This document shows, piece after piece, positions 19,110 through 29,515 of a stretch of DNA of 59,861 nt. Position 1 is the stretch's first letter. Every line of letters starts with the position of its first letter. Below the pieces are notes generated by a model. That model saw only the letters and a program-made list of their open reading frames with translations, ran no database searches and was not told the DNA's origin. This stretch comes from Nonlabens dokdonensis (lineage in GTDB: Bacteria > Bacteroidota > Bacteroidia > Flavobacteriales > Flavobacteriaceae): contig NZ_MAAX01000073.1 of assembly GCF_002162835.1 (NCBI RefSeq), positions 1 to 59,861 of the forward strand. Direction: 5' to 3'. Both the position numbers and the translations under genes were made by a program.

Positions 19110-20060
19110 TTACAGGGTGGAAAATGCTAAATAAATAAATAGAAGGTATGCGCCTAAAAAAATGATGCCCTTGTACCTAGATATTTTATAGGACTTAGGT
19201 AAAAATGCCATAGGAAGCAATAGAAAAGCGATACCTAGCATCCAGAATATATCATTGTTAAGCAGGCCCATTCCTTTTTCTTCAATTTGAATAGGTTGAA
19301 TGATCGCTGTGATACCTAATACAGAACCTATATTAAAGATGTTAGAACCTATTAAATTACCTAGTGAAATAGCTTTCTCTTTTTTTAAAGCTGCTATGAT
19401 CGATGCTGCAAGTTCAGGAACAGAGGTTCCTACGGCTACCATAGAAACGGCGATAATGCTTTCTGGAATGCCTAAACTTGCTGCAATATCTACAGCTCCT
19501 TTTACCAGTAACTCACTACCTTGCCATAGCGCAAGACCACCTAGAATTAGAAAAACAATAATTTTCCACCATACGGCTTCTTGTAGTTCTTCTTCTATAT
19601 TTATAGCTTCTGGTTTCTTACGAGCTCTTCTCAATAATAGAATGATAAACAGTATTAAAAAACCTAGTAAAACCGCTCCTTCCCAGCGTACTAAGTTGTT
19701 TCCTGAAATTAATAAAACATATAATAAAACACTGAAAGCCATCATCCATGGCCAATTAAATTTGAAGAAATCTTTATCAATAGCGAGTGGTGCAATAAGT
19801 GCCGTAGCTCCTAATACTAAAGCTATGTTTGCGATGTTTGAACCTATAACATTTCCTAAAGCAAGGCCTGATAAGCCATCTAAAGCAGACTGTATGCTTA
19901 CTATAAGTTCTGGTGCACTGGTTGCAAATGATACTACAGTAAGACCGATGATCATTTTAGATAAGTTTAGTTTCAATGATAATCCTACTGAAGATCGTAC
20001 TAAAAACTCTCCGCCTATAACTAAAAGCACTAATCCTATAATTAGATAAAAAAGACTCAT
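19110..20060 (-). CDS. Calcium/sodium antiporter (CaCA family, YrbG-like)
   Basis: 316 residues with about ten membrane helices in two inverted halves. Each half carries an alpha-repeat pair: VSFATSAPELIVSIQSA with GNVIGSNIANIALVLG, and VAVGTSVPELAASIIAAL with GNLIGSNIFNIGSVLG. These carry the acidic and asparagine ion-binding residues. It should expel Ca2+ in exchange for Na+ (or H+) across the inner membrane. Monocistronic; a weak GC hairpin (19101-19117) overlaps its stop codon. Confidence 0.9.
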   Translation of the reverse strand: MSLFYLIIGLVLLVIGGEFLVRSSVGLSLKLNLSKMIIGLTVVSFATSAPELIVSIQSALDGLSGLALGNVIGSNIANIALVLGATALIAPLAIDKDFFKFNWPWMMAFSVLLYVLLISGNNLVRWEGAVLLGFLILFIILLLRRARKKPEAINIEEELQEAVWWKIIVFLILGGLALWQGSELLVKGAVDIAASLGIPESIIAVSMVAVGTSVPELAASIIAALKKEKAISLGNLIGSNIFNIGSVLGITAIIQPIQIEEKGMGLLNNDIFWMLGIAFLLLPMAFLPKSYKISRYKGIIFLGAYLLFIYLAFSTL

Positions 20061-20162
20061 GAATCTCGACTGTTTTAAGATTGTAAAAGTATCAATAATA
20101 AATATTCTGCATTCTGGATAATATTAATTCTTTCTAAACTATTTTACCACTTAGAGTCAAAG

Positions 20163-20188
20163 AAAAAACCCCAAATTTGGGCGTTTTA
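20163..20188 (-). terminator. Terminator downstream of carbonic anhydrase
   Basis: On the minus strand a CGCCCAAATTTGGGG hairpin runs into a six-T tract, 20 bp after the carbonic anhydrase stop. Confidence 0.65.
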
Positions 20189-20208
20189 AATTTTATAAAG
20201 TGAAAATT

Positions 20209-21009
20209 TTAATGAGAGTGATTACCATTATGATCGTGATGATCATGAAATGTAACTTTTCCAGTTTCCATGTCATAAACTGCTGAAACTATGATTATTT
20301 CACCTTTATCTTCCATTTGTGCCATGACTGGAGACGTGTCTCTTATATCTTGTACAGTTCGTATGGCATTCTTTTCAATAACATCGTTTGTAAATTTAAC
20401 GTTAGATGATTTACGCTCTCCATCAGTTTCAACACCTTGTATTGAAGGCTCAATCTTTTCAAGTAGTGCGGCTAAAGAATTCATATTAAGAGATGTTGCA
20501 TCCACTTTGTCAATAGTAGATTTAACGGCGCCACAAGAGGTATGCCCCATAACTATCACAACCTTAGAACCAGCAACAGCCGTTGCAAATTCCATCGATC
20601 CTACCATATCTTCATTCTCAATATTTCCTGCAACACGCGCTACAAATATATCACCTATACCTAAATCAAAAACATCCTCAACTGGTACGCGGCTATCTAC
20701 ACATGATAAAACTATGGCTTTAGGGTACTGTCCTAACATCGCTTCTACACGTTGCGCAGAATGATCTCTTCTGGTTAGATTATTATTTACAAAGTTTTCA
20801 TTTCCTTTTTTCAATCTGCCAATTATTTCTGCTGGAGACATGTCAGCTTGATCCTCGGCTGTTAAAATGCTTTTAACAGGTTTTTCTAATTCTTGAACAG
20901 CAACAGTAGGAATCTCTTCTGTTGTTACTTCTTTTTCCGTGTTTTTATTACAAGCGACTAATCCAGTCATGATTAATGCAGTTACAAATAATTGAAACGT
21001 TTTCTTCAT
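20209..21009 (-). CDS. Beta-class carbonic anhydrase with lipoprotein signal
   Basis: 266 residues. The zinc and active-site residues are complete: Cys103, Asp105 and Arg107 in LSCVDSRVPVEDVFD, and His156 and Cys159 in MGHTSCGAVKS. The enzyme interconverts CO2 and bicarbonate. Unusually for the class, it starts with a lipoprotein signal (TGLVACNKNTEKE, Cys20) and should be tethered in the periplasm or outer membrane. The C terminus ends in a His-rich tail (HDHHDHNGNHSH) that may bind metal. It follows the DUF2490 gene by 22 bp and probably shares its promoter. Confidence 0.92.
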   Translation of the reverse strand: MKKTFQLFVTALIMTGLVACNKNTEKEVTTEEIPTVAVQELEKPVKSILTAEDQADMSPAEIIGRLKKGNENFVNNNLTRRDHSAQRVEAMLGQYPKAIVLSCVDSRVPVEDVFDLGIGDIFVARVAGNIENEDMVGSMEFATAVAGSKVVIVMGHTSCGAVKSTIDKVDATSLNMNSLAALLEKIEPSIQGVETDGERKSSNVKFTNDVIEKNAIRTVQDIRDTSPVMAQMEDKGEIIIVSAVYDMETGKVTFHDHHDHNGNHSH

Positions 21010-21031
21010 TTTTTTAATTTAAAGTTAGTTG

Positions 21032-21718
21032 TTAAAATGTATGATGTAAACTGAACTGCAGCTGGCCTTTGCCCCAGTTTACTGTTTTTTGATTCATCCA
21101 GCCCAATTGTAATCTCAATTTGTTAGTGAGCGCATAACCTGCACCTAAATAAGTACGATTTCTATCAAATAGTTCTACTTCTCTGCCTTCACCTATTTCA
21201 GTTTGACCATTTATAAAAATCTCATTGTATAACGCGATATAGATGGCATTTTTAGATAAATCTTTTTGATTTATAGGAATGTTGAAAAATAGATTATAAC
21301 GATATCTCGTTCTAAAATCTTGGTCTTCTACAAAACGCTGCTCGTACCTGAATCGGTGTGTGATGTAAAAACGTTCTCCTAATTTTTGAGGTAATAAGGC
21401 TTCTTGATAGATTCTGTTTTCACTACTTGTATTGTCTGACTCGCCAAATTCCCCTGTGGTAATATTAGCATATCCTGCTGTGAATGTAATATTTGAATTA
21501 TCAGGACTGTAAGTAATACCTGATCTCAAAAGTAGTTGCTCCATATCTCCTAGACCTTGCCAGTCTCGGTATTGAAAATCTCCTTGAATTCCCCAATTCG
21601 AATTATTAAACTTAGTATTGTAAAAATACATATACCAAGCGCCCGTTTGAGAACTTTCAACTTGCGCAATACTGATGCTACTGGAAAAAATAATTATAAT
21701 AAGAATTAGTTTTTTCAA
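21032..21718 (-). CDS. DUF2490-like outer-membrane beta-barrel protein
   Basis: The TTG at 21716-21718 is chosen as start: it opens the signal peptide KKLILIIIIFSSSISIAQ and lies 27 bp downstream of a TAAATTTG -7 box, whereas the upstream ATG at 21832 would lie before that promoter. The mature ~210 residues are rich in aromatic, alternating strands (GAWYMYFYNTKF, GIQGDFQYRDWQ, HRFRYEQRF) and end in SLHHTF with a terminal Phe, as in outer-membrane barrels of DUF2490. It is the first gene of a likely two-gene operon with carbonic anhydrase. Confidence 0.7.
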   Translation of the reverse strand: MKKLILIIIIFSSSISIAQVESSQTGAWYMYFYNTKFNNSNWGIQGDFQYRDWQGLGDMEQLLLRSGITYSPDNSNITFTAGYANITTGEFGESDNTSSENRIYQEALLPQKLGERFYITHRFRYEQRFVEDQDFRTRYRYNLFFNIPINQKDLSKNAIYIALYNEIFINGQTEIGEGREVELFDRNRTYLGAGYALTNKLRLQLGWMNQKTVNWGKGQLQFSLHHTF

Positions 21719-21745
21719 TTTGATGTTTTTTAAAATTCGATAGCG

Positions 21746-21753
21746 CAAATTTA
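21746..21753 (-). promoter_or_regulatory. -7 promoter box of the DUF2490-carbonic anhydrase operon
   Basis: TAAATTTG on the minus strand matches TAnnTTTG exactly and fixes the TTG start at 21718. Confidence 0.55.
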
Positions 21754-22242
21754 AAGTAATACTCACTTTTATAATAGTATTACTATCATAAATAATTGTT
21801 ATAATTTTAAATAGCTCGTACAGAATATTCAAACGGATAATAAACAGTTTAGTGAACCGTTTTTTTATATTCTATATCTTGATATGTATTCCAGGTTTTT
21901 CTTGTGAAGGAAAAGAATTTAGGTTCTCGCTTTCGCGAAAGTGAGATCAAAAACCAACTTTATGGAGTAACAAATTGAAATGGGATGTCATTGAATACTT
22001 TGCAAAAGCGAACATGTTATAAAAGGAATTGCTTGTAATAAATAATGACGCAAAAGACTTTTTTAAACTAAAGTATGATTATATAGGCTAATCAAGCAAA
22101 GCAGGTAAAACAGTTAAATGATTAGGTGTTATTCACTTCATGTGACTTCTATTGAAGACACAACCATATAAGTGTTGAGCTTTTGAAACGCCAATGGAAA
22201 AGTATATAAATTGATCAGTTTATGTTGTTAGAAGAAAACTGG
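21754..22242. other. Intergenic region, one imperfect palindrome copy
   Basis: About 490 bp between two genes on the minus strand. Apart from an imperfect copy of the 16-bp palindrome at 21928-21943, I see no ORF or RNA gene that I can support. Confidence 0.45.
21928..21943. repeat. Palindrome, copy 7 (one mismatch)
   Basis: CGCTTTCGCGAAAGTG, one base from the consensus, in an intergenic region. Confidence 0.8.
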
Positions 22243-23079
22243 CTAATCATCAAGTACGACGTCATCATCTTCATCTAGAATTTCACAAATACATCTAAAA
22301 CCAGTTTTTAACTCTTCCTGATCATAATATTCTAACCTGCGATCTAATAGTGAATTATATATGCCATCTTTTGCTATCTCTTTTATTTCCATAATAGTCA
22401 TTTGACTTTTATCATCTTGCATCCTTCTGAATAAGCTGAAATCGCCCGTATAGGCATAAATTTGATCTTGGTACTTTGTTAATTTAAATTCTCTTTCTAG
22501 TTTGTTTTGTGCCGCTACAACTTCTTTTTGTGTAGGTAGCCTGTACTTTACTTTATATGGGAATCGAGCGCGTTGAGATTTATTTTTACTTTTTATTGCA
22601 TAAACAGAGTTAGCTAGATCAGTTCTCCATAAGCAGTAGAGTTCTGCTTGTTTTTTTGAAATATCAACCACGGGATGCCATTGAAAAAATGGGCTGCTGC
22701 TGTAATTACCCATACTCAACTTAGTCGTTAGCATCTTACGTGGATCTTGATGTGTAACTTCCATTAACAATCTAGTATTTCCTGTCCAAGGAATGAACAC
22801 GCTATCCTTATCAAGGTCGTATCTAGGAAAAGACTTTAGTTTTTCATGTTTCTCCAGTGACCAGTAATTTTCTACATTACTCAAGAACTCTTTATACATA
22901 AGATTAGTAACTGGTACGCGATCTATGTATAGGTTTTCGGTAAGTTTTATAGTTCCCGGTGGAGTTGTAGGGTCTATTTGATACGGATCGTTAGAATCTA
23001 TAGATCTAAATAATCCACAACTTGTAGTAAGTAAAAAAAGCAAGATGATTACAACTGAGTACTTTGTAATTTTGATCAT
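22243..23079 (-). CDS. Lipoprotein with sulfatase-modifying-factor (SUMF1/GldK-like) fold
   Basis: 278 residues with a lipoprotein signal (LLFLLTTSCGLFRSIDS, Cys21). The mature part shows the FGE-sulfatase layout: PPGTIKLTENLYIDRVPVTNLMYKEFL, FFQWHPVVDISKKQAELYCLWR, RFPYKVKYRLPTQKEVVAA and KTGFRCICEI. This resembles the SUMF1-type domain of gliding-motility lipoproteins GldJ/GldK but is shorter. The catalytic cysteine pair of true formylglycine-generating enzymes is not evident, so a structural role is more likely. Confidence 0.7.
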   Translation of the reverse strand: MIKITKYSVVIILLFLLTTSCGLFRSIDSNDPYQIDPTTPPGTIKLTENLYIDRVPVTNLMYKEFLSNVENYWSLEKHEKLKSFPRYDLDKDSVFIPWTGNTRLLMEVTHQDPRKMLTTKLSMGNYSSSPFFQWHPVVDISKKQAELYCLWRTDLANSVYAIKSKNKSQRARFPYKVKYRLPTQKEVVAAQNKLEREFKLTKYQDQIYAYTGDFSLFRRMQDDKSQMTIMEIKEIAKDGIYNSLLDRRLEYYDQEELKTGFRCICEILDEDDDVVLDD

Positions 23080-23187
23080 GATGTTAGTATGTTAAAAACT
23101 AAAGGCAAAAAAAACAATCAAAAGTAAATAATTAACAATTGTAATCTTCATTTTTGTACAAAATAGTTGAACAGTAAATATATACCG

Positions 23188-23844
23188 ATGAAGTTTTTTA
23201 TAGATACCGCAAATTTAGATCAAATTGCCGATGCTCAAGACATGGGAATCCTTGATGGAGTTACTACTAATCCATCATTGATGGCTAAAGAAGGAATTAC
23301 TGGTCAAGAAAATATTATCAACCACTACAAAAAGATATGTGACCTGGTAGATGGTGATGTAAGTGCCGAAGTTATTTCTACCGACTTTGAAGGTATGGTT
23401 AAAGAAGGAGAGGCGCTAGCAGCTCTTAATGATCAAATCGTCGTGAAATTACCGATGATTAAAGATGGTGTAAAGGCTTGTAAATACTTTACAGATAAAG
23501 GAATTAAAACTAACGTAACTCTAGTTTTTAGTCCTGGACAGGCTTTACTAGCTGCAAAAGCAGGTGCGACTTACGTTTCTCCTTTTATAGGTAGACTTGA
23601 TGACATCAGTACTGATGGACTTAATCTCATTGCAGAAATTAGAATGATTTACGATAATTATGGTTTTGAAACTGAAATTCTAGCAGCATCTGTAAGACAT
23701 ACCATGCATGTTATAGACTGTGCAAAATTAGGAGCAGATGTGATGACAGGTCCACTTTCTTCTATTGAAGGGTTATTAAAACATCCTCTTACCGACATAG
23801 GGCTTGCAAAATTCCTAGCAGATTATGAGAAAGGAAACTCATAA
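23188..23844 (+). CDS. fsa: Transaldolase-family fructose-6-phosphate aldolase
   Basis: 218 residues from the ATG at 23188 ([13 protein letters not shown], the canonical opening); an ATG seven codons earlier is less likely. It is the short TalC/FSA type. Seen: [33 protein letters not shown] with the presumptive Schiff-base Lys, [31 protein letters not shown], and [12 protein letters not shown]. It acts in sugar-phosphate carbon exchange in the cytoplasm. From sequence alone, transaldolase and F6P aldolase activities cannot be separated with certainty. Confidence 0.9.
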   Translation: MKFFIDTANLDQIADAQDMGILDGVTTNPSLMAKEGITGQENIINHYKKICDLVDGDVSAEVISTDFEGMVKEGEALAALNDQIVVKLPMIKDGVKACKYFTDKGIKTNVTLVFSPGQALLAAKAGATYVSPFIGRLDDISTDGLNLIAEIRMIYDNYGFETEILAASVRHTMHVIDCAKLGADVMTGPLSSIEGLLKHPLTDIGLAKFLADYEKGNS

Positions 23845-23869
23845 CAAATAGTATAAAAACATTACTTAA

Positions 23870-23906
23870 AAAAAGAGCTTTTTCAATCTGAAAAAGCTCT
23901 TTTTTA
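23870..23906. terminator. Bidirectional terminator between convergent genes
   Basis: A symmetric hairpin (AAAAAGAGCTTTTT / AAAAAGCTCTTTTTT) with A runs before and T runs after serves both the aldolase gene and the convergent thioredoxin-fold gene. Confidence 0.85.
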
Positions 23907-23927
23907 CATTTTAATTTTACTAAATGA

Positions 23928-25391
23928 TTACCTGCTCAAATAACCCAGCAGTGTAGTCTCTATTTTATAATGAAATAAGTTAATATTGGGATCTAGAATA
24001 ATCAATTTAGATCCTATAAGCATACTTCTATTTTCATTTTTTAAAGCCAGTTGCTTGCTTATAGATTGTTTATCAACTAGCTGGAATTCTGAAGCTTTAT
24101 TGAAACCAAATTTAGAACTGGTCTCCCGCCATGTTTTGCTTTCTGGATCATCTAAATTAATGCCTATAAAATTAATTTCTGGATACTTAGCTCTTAATTC
24201 ATTAACCGTTTTATGAATGCGTAGCGCATAGGCCTCATTCTTGTTAGACCAGTAAAATAAAACGCTCATACCTTTTACCTGGTCAGATAATTTAGTCGTG
24301 CTCTGGTCGTATTGATACAATTCAAAATCTGGCAGTTTGTTTCCTGGATCTAGACTGATATAGGTAGCAGCCATTTTTGTAATTTCATTTTTCAACTTCT
24401 CGTCTTGAGAAAGATCTACAAATTGATCTACGATTTTATTTATCTCAGCTATCTTTTTACTACTTCTTATAAAGTTTTTTGTTTCCGTAGCAGCAAACAA
24501 ACTTTTAAGTGTTTCATTATCAAATAGACTGTCTATCACCCTAAGTTTTTCACTTTTGTACTCATAACCATTGCGATCAACTTGCTTACCACTACCATGT
24601 TTAAGCGCGCAATTGTAGAGCGCAATATTAGAAACTAAAGAGCTTACATAAGGCCTAAAGGTATACTTGTTAAGCAATTTTGTATTGTTTATTTTTAATT
24701 TATGGCGGTGAGCATAAAAGTTTGAAGGTAAAAAATCGCTTTTTAAGATTTCATTTTTACCAAAATGAGTATAAGCATATCGTTCTAATCTAGTCCATGA
24801 ATTGAACTCGATAATTCTTGCAGCACCTTCCATAAACTCTGCTGAGAAATCATCATTTCTCCCTTGATTATCAAGATCTTTAATTCTGCGTTTTGTAAGA
24901 CTATCGATCATTTTTTTAAAATCTATAGGCTCACGCTGGTATTCACTTAATATCTTTCTATTGTTGACTTCAGTTTCTAAAAATAATTTAATAAGATAAT
25001 TATTTTCCTTAGCCGCTGCACCGGTAAAGGCAAGAGACTCATCAAAGGCTTTAGTATTTAATCTCCAGCGTATGGATTTTCCTGGAGCAACATAAAAGGA
25101 TTGATATTCATTGCCATGCACAAAGGTGTAAAATCCAGTAGCGATATTTTCATACTTCTTCTCAAAAACACCTTTTTTATTTAGTTCTAATGTATCTAGA
25201 ACATCCATGTAATTTCTTATCACCACATAATCATTAATAGGATTAATTATTTTTCCTGTGATGGTGATAGTAGCGGTGTTATCTGTCACTTTTTTTTCAC
25301 AACTGGTGAGAAATAATAAACAACCTATAAGTAAAGTAGCATGGAGAATGTACTGGTTACGCTTTCGCGAAAGCGATATAATATCAAACAT
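23928..25391 (-). CDS. Lipoprotein with TlpA-like thioredoxin fold lacking the CxxC
   Basis: 487 residues. A lipoprotein signal ends LLFLTSCEKKVTD (Cys31). The middle is helical. The C-terminal ~130 residues follow the TlpA/AhpC layout (PGNKLPDFELYQYDQSTTKLSDQVKGMSVLFYWSNKNEAY, FIGINLDD, SKLIILDPNINLF). Where redox members have WCxxC this one has WSNKNE, so it cannot be a disulfide enzyme. The first residues before the signal (MFDIISLSRKRNQY) come from a palindrome copy that supplies the 5' end of the frame; no other good ATG is present. Confidence 0.65.
   Translation of the reverse strand: MFDIISLSRKRNQYILHATLLIGCLLFLTSCEKKVTDNTATITITGKIINPINDYVVIRNYMDVLDTLELNKKGVFEKKYENIATGFYTFVHGNEYQSFYVAPGKSIRWRLNTKAFDESLAFTGAAAKENNYLIKLFLETEVNNRKILSEYQREPIDFKKMIDSLTKRRIKDLDNQGRNDDFSAEFMEGAARIIEFNSWTRLERYAYTHFGKNEILKSDFLPSNFYAHRHKLKINNTKLLNKYTFRPYVSSLVSNIALYNCALKHGSGKQVDRNGYEYKSEKLRVIDSLFDNETLKSLFAATETKNFIRSSKKIAEINKIVDQFVDLSQDEKLKNEITKMAATYISLDPGNKLPDFELYQYDQSTTKLSDQVKGMSVLFYWSNKNEAYALRIHKTVNELRAKYPEINFIGINLDDPESKTWRETSSKFGFNKASEFQLVDKQSISKQLALKNENRSMLIGSKLIILDPNINLFHYKIETTLLGYLSR
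25360..25375. repeat. Palindrome CGCTTTCGCGAAAGCG, copy 8
   Basis: Exact copy at the 5' end of the thioredoxin-fold lipoprotein gene, giving the residues LSRKR before the signal peptide. Confidence 0.9.
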
Positions 25392-25454
25392 AAAAAACGA
25401 TACAAATTTCAGATTCTAACAAAAAAAGGCTTAATGCTTTAATTGGCAAGTTAA

Positions 25455-27152
<1,698 letters not shown>

Positions 27153-27368
27153 TTTACCGTTTAAGTTTTCAGTCGCAGCAGGCAGGATACTTTGCGTGCT
27201 GCGCTATTGAAAATTCTTGAATTTCTCGATCCATTTTATCTTTTTCTGAAAAGTCTGCTGGAAAATACAATTGAGGAAATGTTTGCTAGGTTAATAAAGC
27301 TACTAGCAGCTATTTTATTTTCACTATATATTAGGAACAGTCTTTGCTTTAATCATGAAAGGAATGAT
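27153..27368. other. Upstream region with an inverted repeat at the promoter
   Basis: No gene is seen here. An inverted repeat TTAATCAT / ATGATTAA (27349-27356 and 27364-27371) overlaps the -7 box of the next gene. Confidence 0.45.
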
Positions 27369-27376
27369 TAAATTTG
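27369..27376 (+). promoter_or_regulatory. -7 promoter box upstream of the small gene, mutL and rhomboids
   Basis: TAAATTTG matches TAnnTTTG, 16 bp before the ATG at 27393. One arm of an inverted repeat overlaps it. Confidence 0.55.
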
Positions 27377-27392
27377 TAAAACACCAGAGATT

Positions 27393-27674
27393 ATGGGAAT
27401 AATAGGTCGCAGAAAAAATAAGAAATACGATTACGAGCCACGATATTACAAGAATACTACTGGTAGTAAACCTTTTGAAATCAAACATAAATTTGATGAC
27501 CAGCGTACTACTGTTCAAAACGTGGGTTTAAAAGGTAAATTTGGAAATGCCATGCAAGATTTAAAGCTTGGTGCAGATGCTGTTGTAAAAAGAAGGTTGC
27601 TCATTATCATTTCTATTCTTGTACTCATTTTTCTCTGGATTATTGATTTTGATTTATCCATTTTTAGATTCTAA
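27393..27674 (+). CDS. Small conserved single-pass membrane protein
   Basis: 93 residues. A basic, tyrosine-rich N-terminal part (MGIIGRRKNKKYDYEPRYYKN) is followed by a single C-terminal membrane helix (LLIIISILVLIFLWIIDF). This small protein is known to sit just upstream of mutL in many flavobacteria, where it is sometimes labelled riboflavin synthase subunit beta. Nothing in the sequence supports that name. The gap to mutL is 8 bp, so it is probably cotranscribed with mutL and the rhomboid genes. Confidence 0.7.
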   Translation: MGIIGRRKNKKYDYEPRYYKNTTGSKPFEIKHKFDDQRTTVQNVGLKGKFGNAMQDLKLGADAVVKRRLLIIISILVLIFLWIIDFDLSIFRF

Positions 27675-27682
27675 TTGACTTC

Positions 27683-29515
27683 ATGTCAGATATTATAAAA
27701 TTATTACCAGATCACGTTGCAAATCAAATTGCCGCTGGTGAGGTGGTTCAACGACCTGCGAGCGTAGTAAAAGAATTGCTAGAAAATGCCATTGATGCTG
27801 GAGCAACAAATGTGCAGCTTATCGTAAAGAATGCTGGTAAAACACTGGTTCAAGTCATAGACAACGGTAAAGGAATGAGCATGACAGATGCTCGCATGGC
27901 TTTTGAACGACATGCCACTTCAAAAATTTCAAATGCAGATGATCTTTTTAATCTACATACAAAAGGTTTTAGAGGTGAAGCATTGGCATCTGTTGCAGCA
28001 GTTTCTCAAGTTTCTGTGAAGTCTAAACGTGAAGAAGACGATCTCGGCACACTCCTAGAAATAGAAGGTAGTAAAGTTACAAAGCAAGAGCCTGTTGTTA
28101 CTTCACAAGGAACCATGATAAGCGTACGTAATTTATTTTACAATGTTCCCGCGAGGAGAAAATTTTTAAAATCAGACCAAGTAGAGCTGCGCAATATTAC
28201 TGATGAATTTCATAGAGTAGCTATGGTGCATCCAGAAGTGGCGATGAGTTTTACACATAATGACAACTCTTTATTTAACTTAGTTAAAAGCACACATCGG
28301 CAGCGTATAGTAGGCATAATGGGTGGCAAGACTAATGAAAAACTCGTTCCAGTAGAAGAAGAAACAGAGTTAATGTCTATCAAAGGTTATATAGGTAAAC
28401 CTGAATTTGCAAGAAAGACTAGAGGATTGCAGTACTTCTTTGTGAATGGAAGATTTATAAAACATAACTTTTTAAATCACGCAGTTCTAAGTGCATTTGA
28501 TGGCTTATTAAAAGAAAAAGCAAATCCAGCTTATTTTCTGTATTTGACTGTTCCTCGCGATAGTGTAGATATCAATATTCATCCTACAAAAACGGAAGTT
28601 AAATTTGATGATGAACATAGCCTATATGCTATTTTAAGAGCAAGTGTAAAACATGCCTTAGGTCAATTTACTATTAATTCCATAGACTTTCATCAGGAAA
28701 AGCAATATGAAGTTCCTTACGAAGTTGCAAAAAATAAAAGTTCTAGCTCTCCTAGGATAGAAGTTAATCCAGATTTTAATCCTTTCCAACAGGAAAGAAG
28801 CCCTTCGAGTTCTACAAACCAGCAAACGTTCCAGAAACCTACTGCTGCGCCTTGGGAATCCTTGTATGCTGGATTAGAAGAAGATTCTAAGCTCATAGAC
28901 GAATCGAGTAAGGATCAAGTGACTTCTTCTATGTTTGAAAACCATGAGGTAGAGCAGCGCAATATTTTTCAGTTGCAACGCAAATTTGTTATAAGCACTT
29001 TGAGCAGTGGACTTTTAGTAGTAAACCAGCAGCGCGCTCATGAACGTGTTCTATATGAAAAATTGTTGCGACAACTTACCGTTCAAAATGGGGTGAGCCA
29101 GCAATTATTATTTCCTATCAAATTAAACTTACCTGCAGAGGAAGTATCTATACTGCTGCAGCTTCAAGATGAGCTGGAACATACCGGCTTTTTATTTAAA
29201 AGCTTACGTGATAATGTAGTTGAGGTTGAAGGATTGCCACTGGAGTTGAAAGAAAAAGACGTTCCTTCTGTACTTGAAGCTGTCATTGCAAAAGAGCAGG
29301 AAGGTATCCCAGAACATAGCTATTCTCCGGCAGATGGTCTTGCACAAACTATGGCAGTTTCTATGTCTATTAAAACTGGCGAGACCTTAACTAAAGAAGC
29401 AATGGAAAATCTAGTAGATGAGCTATTTGCATGTAAAGAGCCAGAAGTTACTGCATCTGGCAAGAAGATTTTTATCAATCTATCGGGAGATAGTCTTAAC
29501 TCAAAATTCAATTAA
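27683..29515 (+). CDS. mutL: DNA mismatch repair protein MutL
   Basis: 610 residues. The N-terminal GHKL ATPase is complete: VKELLENAIDAGAT, DNGKGM, TKGFRGEALASV and GTMISVRNLFYNVPARRKF. A linker (~340-430) is Ser/Gln-rich. The C-terminal dimerisation domain is present, but the usual endonuclease motif DQHA-x2-E-x4-E reads NQQRAHERVLYE, keeping only the second half. MutL couples mismatch recognition by MutS to strand removal. The stop codon abuts the ATG of the first rhomboid gene. Confidence 0.95.
   Translation: MSDIIKLLPDHVANQIAAGEVVQRPASVVKELLENAIDAGATNVQLIVKNAGKTLVQVIDNGKGMSMTDARMAFERHATSKISNADDLFNLHTKGFRGEALASVAAVSQVSVKSKREEDDLGTLLEIEGSKVTKQEPVVTSQGTMISVRNLFYNVPARRKFLKSDQVELRNITDEFHRVAMVHPEVAMSFTHNDNSLFNLVKSTHRQRIVGIMGGKTNEKLVPVEEETELMSIKGYIGKPEFARKTRGLQYFFVNGRFIKHNFLNHAVLSAFDGLLKEKANPAYFLYLTVPRDSVDINIHPTKTEVKFDDEHSLYAILRASVKHALGQFTINSIDFHQEKQYEVPYEVAKNKSSSSPRIEVNPDFNPFQQERSPSSSTNQQTFQKPTAAPWESLYAGLEEDSKLIDESSKDQVTSSMFENHEVEQRNIFQLQRKFVISTLSSGLLVVNQQRAHERVLYEKLLRQLTVQNGVSQQLLFPIKLNLPAEEVSILLQLQDELEHTGFLFKSLRDNVVEVEGLPLELKEKDVPSVLEAVIAKEQEGIPEHSYSPADGLAQTMAVSMSIKTGETLTKEAMENLVDELFACKEPEVTASGKKIFINLSGDSLNSKFN

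Noticed and set aside
19300-20049. 249-codon plus-strand frame
   Set aside because: Shadow of the antiporter gene on the opposite strand.
27393-27674. Riboflavin synthase beta subunit
   Set aside because: Label known from annotations of this gene in relatives, but the sequence is a small single-pass membrane protein without any lumazine synthase feature.
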